Shown here: piece after piece, positions 26,389-36,099 of the stretch | How the letters are laid out: each line of letters begins with the position of its first letter | Position numbering within the stretch: position 1 is the first letter of the stretch | Origin: Prolixibacteraceae bacterium | GTDB lineage: Bacteria > Bacteroidota > Bacteroidia > Bacteroidales > Prolixibacteraceae | DNA: 37,799 nucleotides | Assembly: GCA_029265875.1 (NCBI GenBank) | Contig: JAJUGS010000005.1 | Coordinates: 1 to 37,799, forward strand | Reading direction: 5' to 3' | Program-made: the position numbers and the translations under genes | Notes under the pieces: model-generated | What the model was told of the DNA's origin: nothing | The model's input: only the letters and a program-made list of their open reading frames with translations | Databases searched by the model: none

Positions 26389-28715
26389 TGATGTGTATGA
26401 ATAAACTAAAAATAAATATAAATGATTATCCGATATTCTACCCCCAACCCCTGCCTGTTCGGCAGACAGGCCTTGAAGGGGGCTGTAACCCTGTAAAAAC
26501 AGGCAACATCTGCTCATTTCACAGCCCCAAAGTCCCCTTTAGGGTCCCGATTTTTCGGTATAGGGGTGAATCTGGAACGAATACGGTTTTTCATAAGAAA
26601 ACATTTCTTCTACTGATTGTTTCGGCTTTTGTTTTTGCAGCGAAAGCCCAGCCAACCATTCAGGGCTTTTCAACCGGAAACCCGCTTTTGCCAGGCTATT
26701 TTGCCGACCCCACTATTAAGAAATTTGGTGACTGGTACTACATTTATGCCACAGCCGACGGCGTAAAATTAGCGTCGGGCGAACCCTCGGTTTGGGTAAG
26801 CCGCGACCTGAAAAACTGGTCGAATTACGAACTCGACCTGCAGGTTCCCGAAGGATTGACCAACTGCTGGGCCCCCGATGTGGTTCAGGGAAAAGATGGC
26901 CGCTACTACTATTTTATGGGTAATTGCCAGTTTGGCTGCAACATTTACGGCTATGTTTCCGACTCGCCAATGGGGCCTTTCAAACCGATTAATGAAGGGA
27001 AACCCGTCATTCCGGTGGGCACTGCCAAAGAACACCTGCCCGCGCTCGATGCCCAGTTTCTGGTGGATGACGACGGTTCGGTGTATTCGTGGTTCGGTAC
27101 CTGGTGCACCTCGTTTAAAGGAATGGGTTTTGTAAAACTGAACCCCGAAAATTTAAGCGAAATCATCAACTCCCGTTTTATCCCGATTGCCGAAATTCCG
27201 CTGGCTTTCGAAGCTGCCTACCCGCTGAAATACAATGGCAAATATTACCTGATGTACTCTGCCGGTGATTGCCGTTTGAGTTCGTACGCTGTTCACTACT
27301 CGGTGGCCGACAAACCGGAAGGGCCTTACACGCCGGGCAAAAACAACCCGGTTTTGGCAACCAACACCGACGGGACCATCGACGGCCCGGGGCATCATTC
27401 CATTTTGCAGGAAGGCGATAAATTTTACATGGTGTATCACCGGCACGACAATCCGCACAGCACGGGCGGCGAATTCCGCCAGGTCTGTATCGATGAAATG
27501 AAGTTTGATGCCGAAGGAAATATCCTGAAAGTGGAAGCCGGTCACGCTGGAGTGCAACCACTGAAAACTAAAAATCAGCCTAAAAATCTTGCATTGGGGG
27601 CAAAAGCCGAAGCCAGTTCGTTTTACCATCTTGTCAGCAGAAAAACGGTGTACAGCCAGGCTGATTACAATTACAGCTACCTGCCTGCCAACGCTGTTGA
27701 CGACAACAACGGAACACTCTGGCGGGCTGCATCAGGCGCACTGCCGCAAAACCTGACCCTCGATTTGGGCAAATCAACCAAAATCCGCCGCGTGGCAACC
27801 GAATTTGAATACCCCTCCTACTACTATCAATACAAAATCGAAGTTTCAAAAGACAACAAAAACTGGGTTGTTTACAGCGATAAAACCAACAACCGCACAA
27901 GTGGCTGCCCGATGATTGACGACAACGAAATGACAGGCCGCTACCTGCGCCTCACCATCACCGGCACCCAAAACGCCGGAATGTTAGCGGCTGTGTGGAA
28001 TATCAGGGTTTATGACAAACGCATTGATTTGCCGCCATTTGCCAACCGCGAATCAAATGTCGGCCCGGGAACGGCAAGTACAGGCAGTTTGCTGGCTGAT
28101 TTCAATGCCGAAAAAATAAATGATTCGGCAATTCCGAACACCGGGACACTGGGCGGCCATTTCGAAGTAGTTGGCGAATTGAAAACAAAAACCGTGGAAG
28201 GTATCAAAGCCTTTGAATTGGATGGTTCGAATTATCTGAAACTTTCGGTACCGGCTCCTGCCAGCCTCGATTGGAACTCGGCTTTTACGGCTTCGGTGTG
28301 GGTTTTCAATCCTGAAGTTGCCGAAGGTGAATGCCTGCTGGCCTGGAACTCCCGCGAAAATATGTTGCAATCGTCGTACGCGGCACTGATGTACGGAACC
28401 GCCAAATTTGGTGCAGTTGCGCATGGCGACTGGGCTGTTGACCTGCCTTACAGCCCGCTGCCCGAAAAAGGAAAATGGCACCACATTGCCGTTACTTTCG
28501 ACGGGCTGCTTGAAAATGTTTATGTTGACGGGGAGCTGAACAACCAGCAACCCATCTATCTTTTTGTAAAAGCTGCCGATATTTTGATTGGCGCTTCCGG
28601 CGAACCCAATGAAAACCTGACAGGGTTTATTTCGAGGGCCCAGCTATTCGATAAAGCACTGAGTCCGGGCGAAATAAAAAGCCTGATGCAACAATCAAAA
28701 CCAGATAAGAAATAA
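26388..28715 (+). CDS. GH43 glycosidase with F5/8C and LamG-like modules
   Basis: The secreted enzyme is 775 aa from the first ATG; two further ATGs follow within 10 bp. GH43 enzymes are inverting five-bladed propellers acting mostly on alpha-L-arabinofuranosides or beta-xylosides. Catalytic candidates are Asp107 (YFADPTI), Asp221 (DAQFLVDDDGS) and Glu275 (FEAAYPLKYNGKYYLMYSAG), with HHSILQEGDKFYMVYHRHD after them. A discoidin-type F5/8C module (about 400-545, LDLGKSTKIRRV, RYLRLTITG) and a LamG/concanavalin-like module (about 560-775, GKWHHIAVTFDG) follow. Oddly, the signal peptide core (TFLLLIVSAFVFAAKAQ) starts only near residue 72, after a stretch encoded by a palindromic repeat (26440-26567). 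The true start is therefore uncertain; see the repeat entry. Confidence 0.9.
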   Translation: MMCMNKLKININDYPIFYPQPLPVRQTGLEGGCNPVKTGNICSFHSPKVPFRVPIFRYRGESGTNTVFHKKTFLLLIVSAFVFAAKAQPTIQGFSTGNPLLPGYFADPTIKKFGDWYYIYATADGVKLASGEPSVWVSRDLKNWSNYELDLQVPEGLTNCWAPDVVQGKDGRYYYFMGNCQFGCNIYGYVSDSPMGPFKPINEGKPVIPVGTAKEHLPALDAQFLVDDDGSVYSWFGTWCTSFKGMGFVKLNPENLSEIINSRFIPIAEIPLAFEAAYPLKYNGKYYLMYSAGDCRLSSYAVHYSVADKPEGPYTPGKNNPVLATNTDGTIDGPGHHSILQEGDKFYMVYHRHDNPHSTGGEFRQVCIDEMKFDAEGNILKVEAGHAGVQPLKTKNQPKNLALGAKAEASSFYHLVSRKTVYSQADYNYSYLPANAVDDNNGTLWRAASGALPQNLTLDLGKSTKIRRVATEFEYPSYYYQYKIEVSKDNKNWVVYSDKTNNRTSGCPMIDDNEMTGRYLRLTITGTQNAGMLAAVWNIRVYDKRIDLPPFANRESNVGPGTASTGSLLADFNAEKINDSAIPNTGTLGGHFEVVGELKTKTVEGIKAFELDGSNYLKLSVPAPASLDWNSAFTASVWVFNPEVAEGECLLAWNSRENMLQSSYAALMYGTAKFGAVAHGDWAVDLPYSPLPEKGKWHHIAVTFDGLLENVYVDGELNNQQPIYLFVKAADILIGASGEPNENLTGFISRAQLFDKALSPGEIKSLMQQSKPDKK
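26440..26567. repeat. Palindromic intergenic-type repeat inside the GH43 reading frame
   Basis: Segments ACCCCCAACCCC (26440-26451), GCCTGT/ACAGGC (26453-26458 and 26466-26471), GGGGCT/AGCCCC (26479-26484 and 26523-26528), CCCTTTAGGG and a final TAGGGGT (26561-26567) build a nested inverted repeat. This type is familiar from non-coding DNA of Bacteroidota. The GH43 frame stays open through it, encoding about residues 18-60, a proline/glycine-rich stretch with no sensible role before a signal peptide. A GTG at 26566-26568 would encode MNLERIRFFIRK and then join the signal peptide if one A were added to the A4 run at 26598-26601. Confidence 0.7.
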
Positions 28716-28745
28716 ACTACAGATAAAAACAAAATCACTACCATA

Positions 28746-31163
28746 ATGAAAAATCAAAAAACAATAAAAAACATCTGTTTAGCCCTGTTAATCAGCACTT
28801 CAACAGGCTTGCCCGCACAGGAAAAGCAAACCGGCGGCTACCCGATTTCACCCGTTCCGTTTACGGCTGTAAAAGTAAACGATGCTTTCTGGGGACAAAG
28901 GTTAAACGCCAGCCGCGAAGTGACGATTCCACTGGCCTTTAGCAAATGTGAAGAAACCGGCCGTTACGAAAACTTTATAAAAGCGGCCCACCCCAGTGAC
29001 ACGATTAAAGTGGGCGGCCTTTCGTTTGACGACACCGACGTTTATAAAACCATTGAAGGTGCCAGCTATTCGATGCAAACCTTCCCGAACGCGCAACTCG
29101 AGAAGTACATCGACAGTGTATTAACCATCGTAAAAGCAGCGCAGGAACCCGACGGCTATCTTTACACGGCACGCACCATGAACCCGAAACACCCGCACGA
29201 ATGGGCCGGCGACAAACGCTGGGAAAAAGAGGAAGACCTGAGCCACGAATTGTACAACCTGGGACACATGATTGAAGGCGCCATTGCGCATTACCAGGCA
29301 ACCGGCAAAACCAACTTTCTGGATATTGCTCAAAAATATGCCGATCTCGCGGTGAAAGAAGTCGGGCCAAACCCCGGACAGGCCTGCGTTGTTCCAGGCC
29401 ACCAGATTGCCGAAATGGCACTGGCAAAACTGTATGTGGTAACCGGCGAACAAAAATACCTCGACCTGGCTAAATTTCTGCTCGACAAACGCGGTTACAC
29501 CACCATAAAAAATGAATACAGCCAGTCGCACCTGCCCGTGCTCGACCAGTCGGAAGCTGTGGGCCACGCCGTGCGCGCTGCCTACATGTACTCCGGAATG
29601 GCCGATGTGGCTGCCCTCACAGGCGACACTTCCTACATTCATGCTATCGACAGGATCTGGGAAAATATTGTGGGCAAAAAATTGTACATCACCGGTGGAA
29701 TTGGCGCCACCAACCACGGCGAAGCTTTCGGGAAAGATTACGAGTTGCCGAACATGTCGGCCTACTGCGAAACCTGCGCCGCCATTGGCAATGTTTACAT
29801 GAATTACCGTCTCTTCCTGTTACACGGAGAATCAAAATATTACGATGTTCTCGAACGCACACTTTACAACGGTCTCATCAGCGGGGTTTCGCTCGATGGT
29901 AACGGCTTCTTCTACCCTAACCCGCTGGAATCCATCGGTCAGCACCAGCGCCAGGCATGGTTTGGTTGCGCCTGCTGCCCGTCAAACATCGCCCGTTTTA
30001 TTCCCTCGGTACCCGGCTACATTTACGCGGTTCACATCAAAGATTTGTATGTCAACCTGTTTATGTCGAACAATTCAGAAATTAAAGTTGAAGGTAAAAC
30101 AGTGGGACTGAAACAGACCACCAATTACCCGTGGTCGGGCGATATACAGATTGAAGTTACGCCAAAGAAAAAGCAGGATTTCAACCTGAAAATCCGTGTT
30201 CCGGGATGGGTGCAGGGACAGGTGGTACCCAGCGATTTGTACAGTTATACCGATAAAAAGAAACTTTCATACACGATTAAGGTGAATGGACAGACAGTTG
30301 AAAGTCAGCTTACCAACGGCTATTTTACCATTGCGCGCACCTGGGTAAAAGGCGACAAAGTTGAAATTCATTTCGACATGGAACCGCGCACGGTTAAAGC
30401 CCACCCTCTGGTGGAAGCCGACCGTGGAAAAGTGGCCATTGAACGCGGCCCGGTTGTTTATTGCGCCGAGTGGCCCGACAACGATTTCAGTGTTCGCAGC
30501 GCTATTTTGCCACAAAAACCTGTTTTTACGGTTGAAAACAAACCTGAACTTTTATATGGCCTGACAATGATTCATACCGATGCACAAATACTTTCGTACA
30601 ATAACGCCGGGAAAATTGAAGTAAAAGATGTTAAACTGAACATGATTCCTTACTACGCCTGGGCGCACCGCGGAAGCGGAGAAATGACTGTGTGGCTCTC
30701 CAACGACCTGAGTTCGAGCCGCCCGGTGATGCCGCCAACTATTGCCTCTGAAAGCAAAATAGAAGCTTCGCACCCGGTGAAAGCCATCGGCGCCATCAAC
30801 GACAGGCTCATCCCGAAAGATGAAAAAGACAGCTCTGTCCCTTACTACCACTGGTGGCCAAAAGCGGGTACAACCGAGTGGATTTCGTACAATTTCGAAT
30901 CGGAGAAAACTATCAGCAGCAGCACGGTTTATTGGTACGACGACGGCCCGTGGGGTGGTTGCCGCGTTCCGGCAAGCTGGAAAATTTACTACAAAGACGC
31001 CACCGATAACTGGGTTCCGGTTGAAAATACAACGCCATATTCCGTGATGAAAGGTGTTGCCAGCGATGTTTCGTTTGCACCGGTGAAAACAACCGCCGTC
31101 AAACTCGAAGTAAAACTGCCGGCTGACAATGCTGCCGGGCTTTTTGAATGGGAAGTGGAATAG
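28746..31163 (+). CDS. GH127 beta-L-arabinofuranosidase family enzyme, soluble form
   Basis: The protein is 805 aa with a signal peptide ending near GLPAQ, so it is likely soluble in the periplasm. GH127 enzymes such as HypBA1 remove beta-L-arabinofuranose using a zinc-held cysteine nucleophile. The ligand set is intact: Glu342 and Cys344 in YCETCAAIGN, and Cys410-Cys411 in WFGCACCPSN, with spacing like HypBA1 (338, 340, 417, 418); Cys410 is the expected nucleophile. The (alpha/alpha)6 core runs to about residue 440, followed by beta domains. The last 110 residues form a jelly-roll-like unit (WISYNFESEKTISSSTVYW). Other members cleave different furanosides, so specificity is not certain. It is 30 bp after the GH43 gene and 34 bp before its paralogue. 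Confidence 0.93.
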   Translation: MKNQKTIKNICLALLISTSTGLPAQEKQTGGYPISPVPFTAVKVNDAFWGQRLNASREVTIPLAFSKCEETGRYENFIKAAHPSDTIKVGGLSFDDTDVYKTIEGASYSMQTFPNAQLEKYIDSVLTIVKAAQEPDGYLYTARTMNPKHPHEWAGDKRWEKEEDLSHELYNLGHMIEGAIAHYQATGKTNFLDIAQKYADLAVKEVGPNPGQACVVPGHQIAEMALAKLYVVTGEQKYLDLAKFLLDKRGYTTIKNEYSQSHLPVLDQSEAVGHAVRAAYMYSGMADVAALTGDTSYIHAIDRIWENIVGKKLYITGGIGATNHGEAFGKDYELPNMSAYCETCAAIGNVYMNYRLFLLHGESKYYDVLERTLYNGLISGVSLDGNGFFYPNPLESIGQHQRQAWFGCACCPSNIARFIPSVPGYIYAVHIKDLYVNLFMSNNSEIKVEGKTVGLKQTTNYPWSGDIQIEVTPKKKQDFNLKIRVPGWVQGQVVPSDLYSYTDKKKLSYTIKVNGQTVESQLTNGYFTIARTWVKGDKVEIHFDMEPRTVKAHPLVEADRGKVAIERGPVVYCAEWPDNDFSVRSAILPQKPVFTVENKPELLYGLTMIHTDAQILSYNNAGKIEVKDVKLNMIPYYAWAHRGSGEMTVWLSNDLSSSRPVMPPTIASESKIEASHPVKAIGAINDRLIPKDEKDSSVPYYHWWPKAGTTEWISYNFESEKTISSSTVYWYDDGPWGGCRVPASWKIYYKDATDNWVPVENTTPYSVMKGVASDVSFAPVKTTAVKLEVKLPADNAAGLFEWEVE

Positions 31164-31197
31164 TTTTCAACACGGGAAAAGACAAGAAAGAACTGAC

Positions 31198-33603
31198 ATG
31201 AAGAAACAAACCATTATCGCACTTTTTTTTGCCGGAATATTGGCGACTGCCTGCCAGACCAAAACAGAGGAAGCGACTGCCCCACTCACGCCCGTGCCTT
31301 TTACAGCGGTTCATTTGCACGACGGGTTCTGGGCGCCAAAAATTGAAACCAACCGCACCGTTTCCATTCCGTCGGCTTTTGGCAAATGCGAGGAAACCGG
31401 CCGCATGGACAACTTTGCACTGGCTGGCGGACTGATAAAATGCGAACACAAAGGCGATTTTCCGTTCGATGATACCGATGTTTACAAAGTACTCGAAGGT
31501 GCTTCGTATACGCTTGCTGTTCAATACGATGAAAAACTCGATGCTTATCTCGACAGTGTTATTAACCTGATTGCAGCAGGGCAGGAAGACGACGGCTATA
31601 TTTATACCAGCCTCACCAACCAATGCGACAGGCTGAAAGGCTGGTACGGCAATGGCCGCTGGGACAGGCTGAACAGTCACGAACTCTACAATTGCGGCCA
31701 TTTGTACGAAGCTGCGGTGGCACATTACCAGGCCACCGGAAAACGCAGGTTGCTCGATGTTGCCATCAAAAATGCCAACCTCATCAACGAAGTTTTCGGG
31801 CCGGGTGAAAACCAGAAACATGTTCCGTCGGGCCACCCGATTGTGGAGATGGCGCTGGTGAAACTTTACCGGGTTACCAACGACGAAAAATACCTGAAAC
31901 TGGCCCGTTATTTTATCGACGAAACCGGCAAGGGGACCGACGGACATAAACTGAGCGAATACAGTCAGGACCACAAACCCATTGCTGAACAGGATGAAGC
32001 GGTGGGACACGCCGTTCGCCTTGGATATTTGTACAGTGGTGTTACCGACGTGGCTTCGCTGTTGCACGACCAGGCACTGATGGAAGCTACAAAACGGGTT
32101 TGGGAAAACGTGGTTTCGAAAAAACTGTACATCACCGGTGGTATTGGTTCGCGGGCACAGGGCGAAGGTTTTGGCCCCAATTACGAACTGCCCAACATGA
32201 CCGGCTACTGCGAAACCTGCGCGGCAATTTCGAATGTTTACTGGAACTACCGCTTGTTTTTAAACGAACACGATGCCAAATATTACGATGTGCTCGAACG
32301 TGCTTTGTACAATGGTGTGATTTCGGGTGTTTCGCTGAGCGGCGACAAATTTTTCTACGACAATCCGCTCGAGTCGGTGCACAACCACGACCGCGCTCCG
32401 TGGTTTGGCTGCGCCTGCTGCCCGGGAAACATCACCCGTTTTATGGCTTCAGTACCGGGTTATGTTTATACAACCGATGAAAACTCAATTTATGTGAACC
32501 TGTTTGCTGCCGGCGATGCAAAAATACAACTGGAAACCGACACCATTGCCGTGAGCCAGCAAACTCGCTACCCGTGGGAAGGCCGGGTGGACATTAAAAT
32601 CGAAAAAAGTAAATCCACAAAGTTTAACCTGAAAGTACGTGTTCCGGGATGGGCACAAAACCAGCCGGTTCCTTCAGATTTGTACCATTTTACCGACCAG
32701 AACTCAGAAAAAATCGGTCTGAAAATTAACGGCAAAAACGAAAAATTCAGCATAGAAAAAGGTTATATCAGCCTGAATAAAAAATGGAAGAAAGGCGATG
32801 TGGTTTCGCTGAATTTCCCGATGCCGGTGCGCAAAATTGCAGCAAACGAAAATGTTACCAATAACCACGGTAAACTGGCCTACCAGCGTGGCCCGCTTGT
32901 TTATTGTTTCGAGGACAAAGACAACAACAACGGTTTTATGTTCGATAATTTTGCCGGCGTTGAAGAGAATGTGGCGGCTGAGTTTGACGGACAATTGCTG
33001 GGCGGTGTGGTGAAACTGAAACTGAAAGGCAGCAAAGTTGTTTTGCAAAACGACAAAAAAGTAGCCGAACCAGCCGAACTTATTGCTATCCCTTATTATG
33101 CATGGAACAACCGTGGAAAAGCAAACATGCTGGTTTGGCTGCCCGAAAACGAGACAACTACAGTTGCAAAACCGGCTCAGTCAGTTACCGATTCGGCTGA
33201 AATAAAAGCTTCAACCGATTACTACACAGGAATTAACGATGGGTTTGACCCGAAAAATTCGGGCGATACCGACAAGTCGTATTTCTACTGGTGGCAAAAA
33301 AAAGGCTCCGATGAATGGATTGAATACAATTTCAAAACACCTGTAAATATTTCACAGGCTTCGGTTTACTGGCTGAACATGGACCACTACGATGGGAATT
33401 ACCGGGTGCCCGAAAGCTGGACGCTGGAGATAAAAGACAGTAAAGGAAACTGGAAACCTGTGGAAACTGCCGACGCCTTTTCAACTGCCATCGACCAGTA
33501 CAATACAATGAAATTCAAACCGATAACCACAACTTCCATCAGGCTGAATGCCAAACTGCAGAAAGACGCTTCGGGTGGAATTCTTGAATGGAAATTGAAA
33601 TAA
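31198..33603 (+). CDS. GH127 beta-L-arabinofuranosidase family enzyme, lipoprotein form
   Basis: The protein is 801 aa. I start at the ATG giving MKKQTIIALFFAGILATAC with lipidated Cys19; an upstream in-frame start would place 23 hydrophilic residues before it. It is a paralogue of the preceding gene with the same order of domains and the same C-terminal jelly-roll-like unit (WIEYNFKTPVNISQASVYW). The zinc/catalytic set is intact: Glu339 and Cys341 in YCETCAAISN, and Cys407-Cys408 in WFGCACCPGN. As a lipoprotein it should be membrane-held, perhaps on the surface or periplasmic face, in contrast to its soluble neighbour. Sequence divergence outside the core suggests different substrates or chain lengths rather than redundancy. 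It is probably co-transcribed with the upstream GH43 and GH127 genes. Confidence 0.93.
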   Translation: MKKQTIIALFFAGILATACQTKTEEATAPLTPVPFTAVHLHDGFWAPKIETNRTVSIPSAFGKCEETGRMDNFALAGGLIKCEHKGDFPFDDTDVYKVLEGASYTLAVQYDEKLDAYLDSVINLIAAGQEDDGYIYTSLTNQCDRLKGWYGNGRWDRLNSHELYNCGHLYEAAVAHYQATGKRRLLDVAIKNANLINEVFGPGENQKHVPSGHPIVEMALVKLYRVTNDEKYLKLARYFIDETGKGTDGHKLSEYSQDHKPIAEQDEAVGHAVRLGYLYSGVTDVASLLHDQALMEATKRVWENVVSKKLYITGGIGSRAQGEGFGPNYELPNMTGYCETCAAISNVYWNYRLFLNEHDAKYYDVLERALYNGVISGVSLSGDKFFYDNPLESVHNHDRAPWFGCACCPGNITRFMASVPGYVYTTDENSIYVNLFAAGDAKIQLETDTIAVSQQTRYPWEGRVDIKIEKSKSTKFNLKVRVPGWAQNQPVPSDLYHFTDQNSEKIGLKINGKNEKFSIEKGYISLNKKWKKGDVVSLNFPMPVRKIAANENVTNNHGKLAYQRGPLVYCFEDKDNNNGFMFDNFAGVEENVAAEFDGQLLGGVVKLKLKGSKVVLQNDKKVAEPAELIAIPYYAWNNRGKANMLVWLPENETTTVAKPAQSVTDSAEIKASTDYYTGINDGFDPKNSGDTDKSYFYWWQKKGSDEWIEYNFKTPVNISQASVYWLNMDHYDGNYRVPESWTLEIKDSKGNWKPVETADAFSTAIDQYNTMKFKPITTTSIRLNAKLQKDASGGILEWKLK

Positions 33604-33662
33604 CAAACTGTTTCAATACAAAGGAAATCAGCAACTAAAAGAAAATATATATTTTTCGCGAC

Positions 33663-33670
33663 TATTTTTG
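33663..33670 (+). promoter_or_regulatory. Possible -7 element upstream of the GH146-like gene
   Basis: TATTTTTG matches the Bacteroidota -7 consensus TAnnTTTG exactly and lies 65 bp before the start at 33736, in a 132-bp gap. No TTTG is found at the expected -33 distance, so this may be chance in AT-rich DNA. If real, it would give the GH146-like gene partly independent expression. Confidence 0.25.
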
Positions 33671-33735
33671 TTTTCGAAACGATGACTAATAACTTGTAAC
33701 ACTTCAGAATAAACTAAAATTGAAAATTCATATCG

Positions 33736-36090
33736 ATGAAACGACTTGCTAAACCAACAATTCTGGCTCTTATTTTTACTTTATTTCTGGGAGCCTGCAC
33801 CCCAAAAAACGAAACCATTACAACAGGTGGCCCCGAAGTAGTGGCATTTAAAGCGCTGCCTTTTCAACTGAAAGATGTGAAACTGCTTGACGGGCCGTTT
33901 AAACATGCCACTGAATTGAATATTCAGTCGCTGCTGAATTACGAACCCGACCGTTTGTTATCGAAATTCAGAAGTGAAGCCGGGCTCCAACCCAAAGCCC
34001 AACCATACGGCGGCTGGGAAGCCATGACGATTGCCGGCCACAGCCTCGGTCATTACCTGAGTGCCTGTGCCCTGATGTACCAGACTACTGGTGACCAGCG
34101 TTTTCTCGACCGTGTCAATTATATTGTTGCTGAACTCGATACCTGCCAGATGGCCGACAGTACCGGCTACATAGGAGCTTTCCCGAATGGGAAAAGTATT
34201 TTGGAAGATGAAGTGGCTAAAGGAAACATCCGCGCGCAGGGTTTCGACCTGAATGGAATCTGGGTTCCGTATTACACCCAACACAAAGTGATGGCCGGTT
34301 TGTTTGAAGCCTACTATTTGTGTGGCAACCAGAAAGCACTCGAAATCAACAGAAAATTTGCCGACTGGCTTTACACCATTGTTTCGCCGCTGAACGACGA
34401 GCAGATTCAGAAAATGCTGCATTGCGAACATGGCGGTATCAACGAATCGTTGGCCGAATTGTATGCTTTGACCGGCGATAAAAAATACCTCGACATGTCG
34501 CACATTTTTCACCACAAAGCTATTCTTGAACCGCTTTCGCAGGGAACCGATATTTTACCCGGGAAACATGCCAATACGCAAATTCCAAAGCTGGTCGGAC
34601 TCGCCCGCCGGTACGAACTCACTGCCGACAGCACCGACCGCAAAACCGCCGAGTTTTTCTGGAACCGCGTGGTCAACCACCATTCGTATGTAACCGGCGG
34701 ACACTGCGACCACGAATACTTTGGCCCGGCAGACTCGCTGCGCAACAGGCTGAGCAACGAAACCACCGAAACCTGCAATGTGTATAACATGCTCAAACTC
34801 TCGGAACACCTTTTTGAGTGGGAAGCAAAACCCGAAGTGGCCGATTTTTACGAACGTGCACTTTTCAACCACATTCTTTCGTCGCAACACCCCGAAACAG
34901 GGCATGTAATTTACAACCTCTCGCTCGAAATGGGTGGTTGTAAAGAGTACCAGAACCCCGAATGGTTTACCTGCTGCATAGGTTCGGGCATGGAAAACCA
35001 TTCGAAATACGCCAAAAACATTTATTACCATTCAAACAATGAGTTGTACCTGTTTCAGTTTATTGCCTCGGAATTAAACTGGGAAGCCAAAGGACTGAAA
35101 GTCGTTCAGAACACACAGTTTCCCGATGAACAAAAAACAAAACTCGAATTATTATGTGAAAATCCGGTTCCGCTGACATTGAAAATCCGCTACCCGCACT
35201 GGGCCGAAAACGGCATGGAAATTAAAGTAAACGGCAAAAGCCAAAAAGTAAAATCAAAACCCGGCTGTTTTGTTTCCATTGACAGGTACTGGAAAAACAA
35301 CGATGTGGTTGAAATCAGTTTCCCGTTTAGTGTCAGAATTGAAACCATGCCCGACGACAGCAACCGGATTGCACTGTTTTATGGCCCTGTTGTTCTGGCC
35401 GGAGACCTCGGCCCTGAACACGATTCAACGTCGGTTGACCCGATGTATGTCCCGGTTTTTCTGCCTGCCGATAACAATCCGGCCAACTGGCTGCAACCGG
35501 TTGAAGGCGAAACAAACACTTTTAGAACAGTAAATATCGGCCAGCCCAGAGACATTGTGCTGAAACCATTTTACAAAACCCACAACCGCAACTACTCGGT
35601 TTATTTCGACAGGTTTACACCCGAAAGCTGGGAAAAATTCAAAGCAAATTACCAGGCTGAATTGGAACGGAAAAAACAGATTAAAGCTGCCACCATCGAC
35701 TTTTTTCAGCCCGGTGAAATGCAGCCCGAACGCAACCATAATTTCAAAGATTTGAAAAGCTGGGTGGGCGAAAACAAACACCGCAAATTCAGGGAAATCG
35801 ACCGCGGAGGCTGGTTTAGCTGCGAGATGAAAACCGGCGGCGTTCCTGTAAACCTGGTGGTTGAATACTGGGGTGGTTACACAGGCTCAAAAACTTTCGA
35901 TATTCTGGTAAACGATATAAAAATTGCCACCGAAAATATTTCGAACAAAAAACCGGGCGAATTTGTGGATGTTACCTACGAAATTCCTGCTGAACTGCTT
36001 TCAGGCAAAAAACAGATAACCGTGAAGTTTGTGCCACACGACGGCCATCGCGGTGGGCCGGTTTTCGGGGTAAGAACGGTGAAGAAATAG
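33736..36090 (+). CDS. GH146-like beta-L-arabinofuranosidase lipoprotein
   Basis: The 784-aa lipoprotein (LFLGAC, Cys21) belongs to the same DUF1680 superfamily as the two GH127 genes but to a distinct branch. Its marks are VKLLDGPFKHATELN, GGWEAMTIAGHSLGHYLSAC, VPYYTQHKVMAGLFEAY and HGGINESLAELYALTG, which I associate with GH146 (for example BT0349 of Bacteroides thetaiotaomicron, active on beta-L-arabinofuranose). The zinc/cysteine site is conserved: Glu345 and Cys347 in ETTETCNVYNML, and Cys413-Cys414 in WFTCCIGSGMENH. The end (about residues 660-784) is a separate beta domain (LVVEYWGGYTGSKTFDILVND), probably the accessory domain common in this group. It completes a set of three related arabinofuranosidases in tandem. 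Confidence 0.9.
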   Translation: MKRLAKPTILALIFTLFLGACTPKNETITTGGPEVVAFKALPFQLKDVKLLDGPFKHATELNIQSLLNYEPDRLLSKFRSEAGLQPKAQPYGGWEAMTIAGHSLGHYLSACALMYQTTGDQRFLDRVNYIVAELDTCQMADSTGYIGAFPNGKSILEDEVAKGNIRAQGFDLNGIWVPYYTQHKVMAGLFEAYYLCGNQKALEINRKFADWLYTIVSPLNDEQIQKMLHCEHGGINESLAELYALTGDKKYLDMSHIFHHKAILEPLSQGTDILPGKHANTQIPKLVGLARRYELTADSTDRKTAEFFWNRVVNHHSYVTGGHCDHEYFGPADSLRNRLSNETTETCNVYNMLKLSEHLFEWEAKPEVADFYERALFNHILSSQHPETGHVIYNLSLEMGGCKEYQNPEWFTCCIGSGMENHSKYAKNIYYHSNNELYLFQFIASELNWEAKGLKVVQNTQFPDEQKTKLELLCENPVPLTLKIRYPHWAENGMEIKVNGKSQKVKSKPGCFVSIDRYWKNNDVVEISFPFSVRIETMPDDSNRIALFYGPVVLAGDLGPEHDSTSVDPMYVPVFLPADNNPANWLQPVEGETNTFRTVNIGQPRDIVLKPFYKTHNRNYSVYFDRFTPESWEKFKANYQAELERKKQIKAATIDFFQPGEMQPERNHNFKDLKSWVGENKHRKFREIDRGGWFSCEMKTGGVPVNLVVEYWGGYTGSKTFDILVNDIKIATENISNKKPGEFVDVTYEIPAELLSGKKQITVKFVPHDGHRGGPVFGVRTVKK

Positions 36091-36099
36091 CTTTTTTTT

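Noticed and set aside
31099-32067. Open frame of 322 codons on the minus strand opposite the second GH127 gene.
   Set aside because: It lies wholly in the shadow of strongly conserved GH127 sequence on the plus strand, has low-complexity-looking composition and no recognisable domain. Long antisense frames are common opposite genes with this codon use.
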